From positions 1-38,320 of the forward strand of contig JAIESQ010000040.1 of assembly GCA_019745975.1 (NCBI GenBank): 38,320 nucleotides of DNA. Reading direction: 5' to 3'. Positions 1 through 9,097 of the stretch are shown here, piece by piece; within the stretch, counting starts at the first letter, position 1; the number at the start of each line of letters is the position of its first letter. The translations under genes and the position numbers were made by a program. The stretch comes from Pirellulales bacterium (GTDB lineage: Bacteria; Planctomycetota; Planctomycetia; Pirellulales; JAEUIK01). The notes under the pieces are model-generated. The model was not told where the DNA came from. It saw only the letters and a list, made by a program, of their open reading frames with translations, and did not search any database.

Positions 1-1
1 T

Positions 2-592
2 CGTCCATCGTTCGGACCTCCTTGGGGAACCATTATCCGGTTCCCGCCGGTGTCCGAAACTCCTGGGCTATCGCACCAGCAGGTTCTCAAGCAACACGCG
101 ATTGCGCCCTGCCGCGCGCTCGACATCGGCTGCGGGACCGGAACCAACAGCGTCTGGCTCGCCCAGCAGGGTTTTGAAGTCACCGGCGTCGACGTGGCGC
201 CATTGGCGATCGAGCGCGCCGGGCAGCGCGCCGCGGATGCCGAAGTCAGAGTGAGTTTCTTGGCCACCGACGTGCTGGCGTTGCCTGACCTGGGCGGACC
301 GTTTGGCTTCTTCTTCGATCGCGGTTGCTACCACGCCGTACGACGCGGCGCGCCGCGCGCTTACGCCCCCGCCGTGGCGCGGCAACTGGCCGCCGGCGGG
401 CGCGGCTTAATCCTGGCCGGCAACGCGCGCGAGCCGCACGATCCCGGTCCGCCGGTGGTTAGCCAAAATGAGCTTCGCGATGAGCTTGGCGTGGCGTTCG
501 AGATCGTGGACCTGCACGAGTTTCGGTTCGACGAGGCGCCCGGCGTGCCGGTGCGCTTTCTGGGCTGGTCGTGCCTGGTGCGGAAGCGGTAG
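2..592 (+). CDS. class I SAM-dependent methyltransferase, probably 5'-partial
   Basis: Predicted S-adenosylmethionine-dependent methyltransferase of the small bacterial class I type; the substrate is not recognisable. Motif I is clear (DIGCGTG, residues 25-31 counted from the GTG at 50), followed by the acidic end of strand 2 (GFEVTGVDVAPLAIERA) and a motif around FFFDRGCYHAV. The frame is open to the left edge, and the codons before the GTG encode GPPWGT, resembling the PPWDTG motif that usually precedes motif I in this family. The true start therefore probably lies upstream of the window; GTG at 50 is the alternative and would give 180 residues, slightly short for the family. It ends convergently against thiC with a repeat cluster between. 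The fold call is secure; the function is unknown. Confidence 0.8.
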   Translation, partial: RPSFGPPWGTIIRFPPVSETPGLSHQQVLKQHAIAPCRALDIGCGTGTNSVWLAQQGFEVTGVDVAPLAIERAGQRAADAEVRVSFLATDVLALPDLGGPFGFFFDRGCYHAVRRGAPRAYAPAVARQLAAGGRGLILAGNAREPHDPGPPVVSQNELRDELGVAFEIVDLHEFRFDEAPGVPVRFLGWSCLVRKR

Positions 593-640
593 GGGATTCG
601 TTCACCGCGGCGGGCCAAGGTCGTAATGCAAGCATAGTCT

Positions 641-704
641 TGTAGGGTGTGCGAAGCACACCAGATGCGGCGCGAGAGAACTGGTGCGTTTCACGCACCC
701 TACA
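641..704. repeat. REPIN-like inverted pair, family A, copy 1
   Basis: The left half (641-664) reads T-GTAG followed by the perfect hairpin GGTGTGC-GAA-GCACACC. The right half (681-704) is the same design on the other strand: GTAG followed by GGTGCGT-GAA-ACGCACC. A GTAG tetranucleotide at the foot of a hairpin, in two inverted copies a short distance apart, is the architecture described for REP/REPIN elements mobilised by RAYT transposases. It lies between the convergent ends of the methyltransferase and thiC. Confidence 0.8.
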
Positions 705-731
705 AATGCTCGCGTGAGTGAATGTCAATCT

Positions 732-795
732 TGTAGGGTGTGCGAAGCACACCAGATGCGGCGCGAGAAAGCTGGTGCGTTTCACGCACCCTACA
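732..795. repeat. REPIN-like inverted pair, family A, copy 2
   Basis: Near-identical to the pair at 641-704 and offset by 91 bases, so the two form a tandem duplication that includes the spacer (AATGCTCGCGTGAGTGAATG, then TCAATCT). Halves are at 732-755 and 772-795, each with GTAG plus a perfect hairpin. Confidence 0.8.
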
Positions 796-820
796 AATGC
801 TCGCGTGGGTTAATATCAGG

Positions 821-851
821 GCACCGCTGGGCAAGCCAGCAGTGGCACCCC
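821..851. repeat. family B palindrome, copy 1
   Basis: Copy of the 30-base palindrome whose core is CACTGCTGG, a five-base centre and CCAGCAGTG, followed by GCACCC. This copy has one stem mismatch (CACCGCTGG). It occupies the place where the left half of a family A pair would be expected, and the right half of family A follows at 865. Confidence 0.75.
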
Positions 852-864
852 GATTTAGAGCGAG

Positions 865-888
865 CTGGTGCGTTGCACGCACCCTACA
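865..888. repeat. family A half element (solitary REP)
   Basis: Only the right half of the family A pair is present (CTGGTGCGT and ACGCACCCTACA around a TGC loop), on the GTAG-bearing minus strand. Its partner half is replaced by the family B palindrome at 821-851, giving a mosaic element. Confidence 0.7.
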
Positions 889-924
889 AATGCTCCGCGG
901 CTTCGCGTGAGTGAATGTCAATCT

Positions 925-988
925 TGTAGGGTGTGCGAAGCACACCAGATGCTGCGCGAGAGAACTGGTGCGTTTCACGCACCCCACA
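925..988. repeat. REPIN-like inverted pair, family A, copy 3
   Basis: Halves at 925-948 and 965-988. The right half carries one substitution that changes GTAG to GTGG on the minus strand, which may be a decayed recognition tetranucleotide. It is flanked by the same spacer as copies 1 and 2, so it belongs to the same tandem cluster. Confidence 0.75.
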
Positions 989-1014
989 AATGCTCCGCGT
1001 GAGTGAATACCAGA

Positions 1015-1041
1015 GCACTGCTGGGCCAGCAGTGGCACCCC
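1015..1041. repeat. family B palindrome, copy 2 (4-base deletion)
   Basis: The stem arms GCACTGCTGG and CCAGCAGTGGCACCCC are kept but four bases of the centre are missing compared with the 30-base copies. It lies 25 bases downstream of the thiC stop on the thiC coding strand. Confidence 0.75.
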
Positions 1042-1065
1042 AATTAAGTCCAACTCAACGCGGTT

Positions 1066-2840
<1,775 letters not shown>

Positions 2841-5726
2841 ATGGCGCGCTTATCGTTCGTTCGGCGGCGTGCGTGGGGGAGTAGATTTCTGGCGACCTTG
2901 CTGGCGACGTTGACGCTGGCCACTTGCGCGGTCATGTCGGCGAAGGCGCGGGCCGCGGATGTGGTCGTGGCGCCCGCGGCCTCCCAACCTGCGGCGGCAC
3001 CGGCCACGCCCGCCGCGCCACAAAAGTTCCCCGCCTGGGACACGGTGATCAAGGATCACAAGAAGCTCGAGGGCTTATTCAACCTGTATTACAACGAGAA
3101 GGAACAGTCGCTGTTGATGGAGGTCCGCGCCGATCAGTTCGACAAGGATCTGATATCGCCGATCGCCATCGCCCGGGGGGCCGGCTTCTGGTTCTTAGGT
3201 GGCGACACGCTGAATTTCGGCGATCAGTGGGTGTTGAACTTCCGTCGCGCGGCCAACAATCTGCACGTGGTGCGGAAGAACGTCTACTACAAGGCCAGCC
3301 CCGGCTCGCCGCAGGCCGACGCGCTGAAGACCTCGTATACCGACAGCGTCGTGCTGGCGGTGCCGATCAAGAGCGAGCAGGGCTCGAGCGTGCTCGTCGA
3401 CCTGGCCGACCTGTACATGACCGACTTCGCTCGGCTCGGGGTGAGCCCGGATCGCGCGCGGAGCACGTGGGGCAAGGTGAAGGCGTTTCCCGAGAACGTC
3501 GAGATCGAGGTGAACGCCGTCTTCCCGTTGTCGATGTACGGATTTCTGTTGTTCCTCGGGCAGGACGAGCGCAAGTATCTCGAAGGAGATATACCCGACT
3601 CGCGTGGCGCGCAAGTGACGATTCACTTCGGCCTGTCGAACTTGCCGCAGAGCAACGGCTACACGCCGCGGGCCGCCGACGACCGCGTGGGGCACTTCTT
3701 GAGCGTGGTTAAAGACTATTCGAGCGACGCCGAGAAAACACCGTTCCAGCGTTACGTCACGCGCTGGCAACTGGAGAAGGCCGACGCCGGCGCGGAGAAG
3801 TCGCCACCCAAGACACCGATCTTGTTCTGGATCGAGAAGAGCGTGCCGCGCGAGTACCGCACGTATGTCAAGGATGGAATTCTCGAATGGAACAAGGCCT
3901 TCGAGAAGATCGGCTTCATCGAGGCGATTCAGGTGCGCGATCAGCAGTCGTCGGACGACTTCGACCCCGAAGACATCCGCTATAACACGTTCCGCTGGAT
4001 CACGACCAGTTCGGCGTTTGCTATGGGGCCGTCGCGCACGAACCCGCTGACCGGCCAGATTCTCGATGCCGACATCCTCTTCGACGAGGCCATGGTCCGA
4101 TACTGGCGGCAGCAGTACCTGCGCTGGGCGGGGTTGCCGCAGGGGCTCGATCTGCTGGCCGCCGGGCAGCGGCAAGCGTGGTTCAAGCTGTATGCCGGCG
4201 ATATGCCGAAATTGGCGCGCCACGAAACCGCGCTCAATCGCTATGCCCAAAGCCCCGACGGGTTGACGGCCTTGGTGCGGCCACGCGAGCAAACGACGGG
4301 CGTGCCGGCGCTGCGGTCGCCGCTGGCGGCCTGCCAGTGCTGCTCGATGGGACCAGGCATCGCCAAGCAGTTGGGCTTCATGGCGGCGATTCTGCAGGCC
4401 CAGGGCAAACTCCCGCTGGGGGGCAAGATTCCCCAGGATTACATCGGCCAGGCTATTAAGGAAGTGACCATGCACGAGGTCGGGCACACGCTCGGCCTGC
4501 GGCACAATTTTAAGGCCAGCAACATGCTGAGCCTCGAAGATTGCAACAACACCGAGATCACCACCAAGAAGGGGATGGCCGGCTCGGTGATGGACTACCT
4601 GCCGGCCAACATCGCCCGCAAAGGGCAGCCACAAGGGCACTACTTCAGCCCGACGATTGGGCCGTACGACTATTGGGCGATCGAATACGCTTACAAGCCG
4701 ATCTCGGGGGACGAGGGCGAGGAGCTCAAGAAGATCGCCAGCCGCGTGGCTGAGCCCGACCTGATCTATGGCACCGACGAGGACATGTTCGCCAGCCCCG
4801 ATCCGCGAACGAACGCGTACGACTTGGGCGATCCGCTGGCCTACGCGAAGCAGCGGTTAGCGCTCGTCGAAGAGAATCTCAAGGACCTGGCTGAGCGGGT
4901 CGTGGCCGAGGGCGAAGGTTGGCAGCGCGCCCGCGAGGCGTTCAACCTGCTATTGAGCGAGTACGCGCAGTCGACGTACCTGGCGGCGCAGTACGTCGGC
5001 AGTGAATTCACCAATCGCGATCACAAGGGAGACCCGAACTCGCGGCCGCCGTTCGATCCGATTCCGTTGGCCAAGCAGCGGGAAGCGATGGCCCTGGTGG
5101 CCGAGCACGTGCTGTCGGACAAGGCTTTCAAGTTCTCGCCCGATTTGCTCAAGCGGCTGGCCCCCGAGTATTGGGACCACTGGGGCTCGTACCGCTATGG
5201 CGACGACTATTCGTTGTACGACGAGCTGTCGTGGATTCAGCGGATCGTGCTGTCGCGGTTCCTCGATCCGTCGGTGTTGGCGCGCATTCAGAATGTCGAG
5301 TTGCACTCCGCCGCCGACCAGGAGGTGCTCAAGCTGCCCGAGGTGTTCGAATCGCTCACCGGGGCAATTTGGAGCGAACTGCCGGCGGCCGACGCCGCTG
5401 CCAGCGCCGGCAAGCTGGAAGTTTCGACGCTGCGGCGCAACTTGCAGCGCGAGCACTTCAAGCGGTTGGCGCAGATGGTGCTTGGTCCGAAGCAGTCGGG
5501 CGGCTCGTTCGACGACTTCTTTTTCATCGGCTTCTACATGCCAGAGCCGCCGGCCGACGCCCGCAGCCTGGCCCGGCATCACTTGAAGTCGATCGACAAG
5601 CGGATTGCGGCCGCCTTGGGCAACAGCTCGCTGACGAAGGACTCGTACTCGCAGGCACACCTCGAAGAGCTGCACGACCAGGCAACCAAGGTGCTCTCCG
5701 CGGCGCTCGAGGCCAACGAGCCGTAG
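2841..5726 (+). CDS. secreted zinc-dependent metalloprotease (DUF5117/DUF4953-type)
   Basis: Predicted exported metallopeptidase of 961 residues. Residues 1-37 form a signal peptide (Arg-rich start, Leu/Ala core, cleavage after AKARA). The middle resembles the DUF5117 region of this family (roughly residues 60-280). The catalytic zincin motif is HEVGHTLGLRH at 545-555, with H545, H549 and H555 as zinc ligands and E546 as the base, followed by a Met-containing segment (GSVMDYLPANI) that may supply the Met-turn. The C-terminal part matches the long helical region of DUF4953 proteins. The start is ATG 2841, preceded by AGGAGATGAGG; the longer open frame upstream lacks a signal sequence. The substrate is unknown. 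It heads a run of three exported plus-strand proteins, but 236 bases separate it from the next gene, so an operon is uncertain. Confidence 0.88.
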   Translation: MARLSFVRRRAWGSRFLATLLATLTLATCAVMSAKARAADVVVAPAASQPAAAPATPAAPQKFPAWDTVIKDHKKLEGLFNLYYNEKEQSLLMEVRADQFDKDLISPIAIARGAGFWFLGGDTLNFGDQWVLNFRRAANNLHVVRKNVYYKASPGSPQADALKTSYTDSVVLAVPIKSEQGSSVLVDLADLYMTDFARLGVSPDRARSTWGKVKAFPENVEIEVNAVFPLSMYGFLLFLGQDERKYLEGDIPDSRGAQVTIHFGLSNLPQSNGYTPRAADDRVGHFLSVVKDYSSDAEKTPFQRYVTRWQLEKADAGAEKSPPKTPILFWIEKSVPREYRTYVKDGILEWNKAFEKIGFIEAIQVRDQQSSDDFDPEDIRYNTFRWITTSSAFAMGPSRTNPLTGQILDADILFDEAMVRYWRQQYLRWAGLPQGLDLLAAGQRQAWFKLYAGDMPKLARHETALNRYAQSPDGLTALVRPREQTTGVPALRSPLAACQCCSMGPGIAKQLGFMAAILQAQGKLPLGGKIPQDYIGQAIKEVTMHEVGHTLGLRHNFKASNMLSLEDCNNTEITTKKGMAGSVMDYLPANIARKGQPQGHYFSPTIGPYDYWAIEYAYKPISGDEGEELKKIASRVAEPDLIYGTDEDMFASPDPRTNAYDLGDPLAYAKQRLALVEENLKDLAERVVAEGEGWQRAREAFNLLLSEYAQSTYLAAQYVGSEFTNRDHKGDPNSRPPFDPIPLAKQREAMALVAEHVLSDKAFKFSPDLLKRLAPEYWDHWGSYRYGDDYSLYDELSWIQRIVLSRFLDPSVLARIQNVELHSAADQEVLKLPEVFESLTGAIWSELPAADAAASAGKLEVSTLRRNLQREHFKRLAQMVLGPKQSGGSFDDFFFIGFYMPEPPADARSLARHHLKSIDKRIAAALGNSSLTKDSYSQAHLEELHDQATKVLSAALEANEP

Positions 5727-5747
5727 CCGTGGTCTCGCAGGCTGGAT

Positions 5748-5773
5748 GGGTGCCACCTGCTGGCTTGTCCAGC
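5748..5773. repeat. degenerate family B palindrome
   Basis: GGGTGCCAC, one inserted C, then CTGCTGGCTTGTCCAGC: a family B copy with an insertion and a truncated 3' arm, 21 bases after the metalloprotease stop codon. The rest of the gap to 5962 shows nothing else recognisable. Confidence 0.6.
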
Positions 5774-5962
5774 CTTGAAATGCTCGAGATAACGCAACAA
5801 AGCCGCGCTTGAGCGTGCCTTTTGCCGTGCTGCGCTCTGGCGGTTACCATGATGCGGAATTGGCCGCGGGGGCGCGGGATTATCTGCGCACCGGCACCCA
5901 TGGTATCGCCGAGCTGGCACGGCGCTTGATCGCTTCATCGAATCTGTCGGGAGATATCACTC

Positions 5963-7603
5963 ATGCGTCTCTTGCTCGCGTCGCTGCGTCGGCCGCTTGG
6001 TTGGTCGTTGGTCTGGGTGTTGTTGCTGGTTGCGTTGTCGGCCGAGTCGGCATCGGCCGCCAAGCGCGAAGAAATGGTCCCCATGCGCGACGGCGTGCGG
6101 CTGGCGACCAACGTCTCGCTGCCGCCGGGGGATGGACCCTTCCCGGTCATCCTCACGCGCACTCCCTACGGCAAGGACACCGGCCTGTCGCTGGCCGGCG
6201 AGCGCTACATCAAGGAGGGATACGCCTACGTCGTGCAGGACTGCCGCGGGCGGTTCAAGTCCGAGGGCGAGTATAAGATCTTCGAAACCGACCGCGACGA
6301 CGGCTTCGACACCATCGAGTGGATCGCCAAGCAGCCCTGGTGCAACGGCAAGGTCGGCATGTCGGGCGCGTCGGCGATGGGCATCACGTCACTGTTGGCC
6401 GCGATCTCGCAGCCCGAGGCGCTCAAGTGCGCGTTCGTGATCGTGGCGCCGGAGAGCTTCTGGACCGAGGCCACGTTCATCGGCGGGGTGTTCAAGGAGG
6501 CCGACACTACAGGCTGGTTGCGCGGCCAGAAGGCCGAGGATCAAATCCCGCTGCGCCGCGCGGCCCTGGCCGACAGCAAGCTCGAGCTGGCGCAGGATAT
6601 CGCGATGCATCGCCACCAGATTCGCATCCCGATCTTCCACGTGGGCGGCTGGTACGACATCTTCGCGGTCGGCACGCAGGGCAACTTCAGCTACTTGCAA
6701 AACCAGGGCGCGCCGGGCGCCCGCGGCAAGCAGAAGCTCGTGATGGGCCCCTTCGGTCACGGCACGCTCAAAGGTGAGCTCAAGTATGAAGGCGGAGGAG
6801 GGCTATTGAACTCGATGGCCGACGAAGTCCGCTGGTTCGCACATCATCTCAAGGGGGAAGCCAACGGTATCTATGACGAGCCGGCCGTGAAGTACTACCA
6901 GATGGCCTCGGCCCGCAAAAAGGCGTTCTCCGAAAAGAACGGCTGGCACACTGCCGACAACTGGCCCCCCGAGGCTAGCGAAACGCGCTACTACCTGGCC
7001 GCGCCGAGCGAGCTCTCGACCACGGCTCCGGCAATCAGTGAGTCGTCGACGGCGTACGAGTTCGATCCCAAGAACCCCGTGCCGACGGTCGGCGGCGCGA
7101 ATCTCACCCTGCCGATCGGCCCGCTCGATCAGCGCGAGGTGGGGCAGCGCCCCGATTACCTGCGCTTCCAGACGCCAGCGCTCGAGCGCGACGTCAAGAT
7201 CGCCGGACGGGTCACGCTCGACCTGTTCGCCGCCACCGACGGTCCCGACACCGATTTTTGCGTCAAACTCGTCGACGTCTATCCCGACGGGTACGAGGCG
7301 TTGATTCTCGATCAGCCGTTGCGCACCCGTTATCGCGATGGACATCGGCCTGGCGAAGTCAAAATGATGAAGCCGGGAGAGCCCACCCGCATGACCGTGG
7401 TGCTCGGGAGCACGGCCAACGTCTTTGAGAAAGGGCATCGCATCGCCGTGCACGTCGCGTCGAGCAACCACCCGCGCTTCGAGGTGAACCCGAACACGGG
7501 TGAAGCGCCGGGCAAGAACGAGAAACCGCCGCGCATGGCGCGGAACACGATCTACCACGACGCCGAGCGCCCCACGGCCCTCGTGCTGCCGGTGGTGGAG
7601 TAA
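5963..7603 (+). CDS. CocE/NonD family (peptidase S15-type) serine hydrolase, exported
   Basis: Alpha/beta hydrolase of the Xaa-Pro dipeptidyl-peptidase S15 / cocaine esterase superfamily, 546 residues. A signal peptide covers about residues 1-32 (hydrophobic WSLVWVLLLVALSAES). The catalytic domain begins at VPMRDGVRLATNV. The likely triad is S137 (in GASAMG, where the family usually has GGSYGG), D232 (GGWYDIF) and H266 (GPFGHG). Residues from about 330 match the C-terminal jelly-roll domain of the family (TPALERDVKIAGRVTLDL; VHVASSNHPRFEVNPNTG). GGGAG lies nine bases before the ATG. The nucleophile elbow variant is mildly unusual but keeps Gly-x-Ser. Whether it is an esterase, amidase or peptidase cannot be told from sequence. 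Confidence 0.9.
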   Translation: MRLLLASLRRPLGWSLVWVLLLVALSAESASAAKREEMVPMRDGVRLATNVSLPPGDGPFPVILTRTPYGKDTGLSLAGERYIKEGYAYVVQDCRGRFKSEGEYKIFETDRDDGFDTIEWIAKQPWCNGKVGMSGASAMGITSLLAAISQPEALKCAFVIVAPESFWTEATFIGGVFKEADTTGWLRGQKAEDQIPLRRAALADSKLELAQDIAMHRHQIRIPIFHVGGWYDIFAVGTQGNFSYLQNQGAPGARGKQKLVMGPFGHGTLKGELKYEGGGGLLNSMADEVRWFAHHLKGEANGIYDEPAVKYYQMASARKKAFSEKNGWHTADNWPPEASETRYYLAAPSELSTTAPAISESSTAYEFDPKNPVPTVGGANLTLPIGPLDQREVGQRPDYLRFQTPALERDVKIAGRVTLDLFAATDGPDTDFCVKLVDVYPDGYEALILDQPLRTRYRDGHRPGEVKMMKPGEPTRMTVVLGSTANVFEKGHRIAVHVASSNHPRFEVNPNTGEAPGKNEKPPRMARNTIYHDAERPTALVLPVVE

Positions 7604-7616
7604 ATTCCCGTCGACG

Positions 7617-7645
7617 CCCCGGTCTCATTGACGAGGGCCGGGGTT
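7617..7645 (+). terminator. possible weak terminator hairpin
   Basis: CCCCGG (7617-7622) and CCGGGG (7638-7643) can pair around a 15-base loop just after the hydrolase stop. Only two Ts follow, so factor-independent termination is doubtful. Confidence 0.25.
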
Positions 7646-7717
7646 CAGGTGGCATCGGCCGCGTGCCTCGGGCTGTGTCCGTGCGTAGTTCATCGGCTCA
7701 GCAAAAAGGAATGATCC

Positions 7718-8968
7718 ATGAAACCCACGTGCGTGTTGCTCGCATTGGCGTCAGTGATGTTCGGATTGCCCGCTCGTGCCGCCGACTGGCCGCAATGGCG
7801 TGGTCCGGATCGCACCGGCGTCTCGCAAGAGACAGGGTTGTTGAAACAATGGCCCGCCACGGGGCCGAAGCTGCTCTGGCAAATCAAAGACCTGGGGGAC
7901 GGTTACTCGACCCCCGCCATGGCCGGCGATCGGTTGTATTTGATCGCCAACTCCGGCATTGAGAACGAATATGTGCGGGCACTCTCGGCCGCCGACGGCA
8001 GCACGCTCTGGACCACTACGATCGGCAAGGTGGGCGCCAACCGTGGCCCGCAGTATCCCGGCGCGCGCAGCACGCCAACCGTCGATGGCCAGCGACTGTT
8101 CGCGCTCGGTTCCGACGGCGAATTGTGCGGCGTCGATGTTGGCACCGGTCAGTTGATCTGGAAGAAGAGCTTGCGCAGCGATTTCGGCGGCGTGCCGGGG
8201 GCTTGGGCTTACAGCGAATCGCCGCTGGTCGATGGTGACACCGTGGTGGCGTCTCCGGGCGGAGCCGCGGCCACTGTCGTCGCACTTAATAAAGCGACCG
8301 GCGACGTGATTTGGAAGGCCGCCCTGCCCGAGGCGGACGAAGCGGCCTACGCCTCGGCGATCGTGGCCAACTTCGGCGGCGCCAAGCAGTACGTGCAGTT
8401 CTTGCAGAAGGGGCTCGTCGGGCTCGATGCCGCGACGGGCAAGCAGCTCTGGCGCTATACGAAGACCGCCGAAGGGAGTCCGGCCAACATCCCCACGCCG
8501 ATCGCCACGGCCGATTCGGTATATAGCGGCGCGTCGCGTTCTGGCGGAGGGCTGGTGCGGCTGGTCGCCAACGGCTCAGCGCTCGAGGCCCAGCAGGTCT
8601 ACTTCGCCAAGACGCTGCCGACCAGCATCGGCGGCGCCGTGAAGGTGGGCGACTACCTGTACGGCACCAACACCCAGGGACTGCTGTGCGTCGAATTCGC
8701 CACGGGCGAAGTGAAGTGGCAGGAACGCAGCATCGCACCGGGCGCGGTCTGTTATGCCGACGGCCGCATCTACCTTCACGGCGAGAACGGTGACGTGGCC
8801 CTGATCGAAGCCACGCCGGAGGCATACCGCGAGCAGGGCCGGTTCACGCCGCCCGAGGTGCCCGACCACGGCCGCGGCAAGGCGTGGACCTACCCGGTCG
8901 TGGCCGACGGCAAGCTCTACATTCGCGATCTGGGCACCCTGTGGTGCTTTGATGTGCGGGCGAACTAG
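7718..8968 (+). CDS. PQQ-binding-like beta-propeller repeat protein, exported
   Basis: Secreted or periplasmic beta-propeller of 416 residues with the form common in planctomycetes. Signal peptide residues 1-21 (MKPTCVLLALASVMFGLPARA), then the characteristic start ADWPQWRGPDRTG. Propeller blades are marked by repeated A-x-G-x-x-x-W units: ADGSTLW, GTGQLIW, ATGDVIW, ATGKQLW and ATGEVKW. Such proteins resemble BamB and PQQ dehydrogenase propellers but lack a dehydrogenase active site, so cofactor binding is not implied. AAGGA sits seven bases before the ATG. It ends convergently with the DUF1501 gene across an inverted-repeat region. The role is unknown; a scaffold or sugar/protein-binding role is a guess from the fold. 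Confidence 0.9.
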   Translation: MKPTCVLLALASVMFGLPARAADWPQWRGPDRTGVSQETGLLKQWPATGPKLLWQIKDLGDGYSTPAMAGDRLYLIANSGIENEYVRALSAADGSTLWTTTIGKVGANRGPQYPGARSTPTVDGQRLFALGSDGELCGVDVGTGQLIWKKSLRSDFGGVPGAWAYSESPLVDGDTVVASPGGAAATVVALNKATGDVIWKAALPEADEAAYASAIVANFGGAKQYVQFLQKGLVGLDAATGKQLWRYTKTAEGSPANIPTPIATADSVYSGASRSGGGLVRLVANGSALEAQQVYFAKTLPTSIGGAVKVGDYLYGTNTQGLLCVEFATGEVKWQERSIAPGAVCYADGRIYLHGENGDVALIEATPEAYREQGRFTPPEVPDHGRGKAWTYPVVADGKLYIRDLGTLWCFDVRAN

Positions 8969-9001
8969 AAGCAGCTTCAAAACCGGCGATGAACCGACGT
9001 C

Positions 9002-9033
9002 GGGTGCCACTGCAAGAAGCGTCTAGCAGTGCC
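9002..9033. repeat. degenerate family B palindrome, inverted partner
   Basis: GGGTGCCACTGC and GCAGTGCCC flank an altered centre. It faces the intact copy at 9046-9076 in opposite orientation, so the two form a REPIN-like pair between convergent genes. Matching flanks (CTTCAAAACC near 8974 and GGTTTTGAAA near 9082) extend the inverted repeat outward. Confidence 0.65.
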
Positions 9034-9045
9034 CTATCGAACGTT

Positions 9046-9076
9046 GCACTGCTGGGCAAGCCAGCAGTGGCACCCC
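9046..9076. repeat. family B palindrome, intact
   Basis: Full copy: GCACTGCTGG, GCAAG, then CCAGCAGTGGCACCCC. It is on the plus-strand orientation opposite to that of the partner at 9002-9033. It lies 22 bases downstream of the DUF1501 stop on that gene's strand and could act as a bidirectional transcription end. Confidence 0.8.
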
Positions 9077-9097
9077 AAGCAGGTTTTGAAACTGGTT

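Noticed and set aside
641-988. CRISPR-like regular repeats
   Set aside because: The units are inverted pairs with GTAG hairpins and share their spacers; a CRISPR array would have identical direct repeats with unique spacers, and no cas gene is nearby.
3195-4640. Long minus-strand frame opposite the metalloprotease
   Set aside because: It overlaps the catalytic HExxH region of a convincing gene and has no recognisable protein features.
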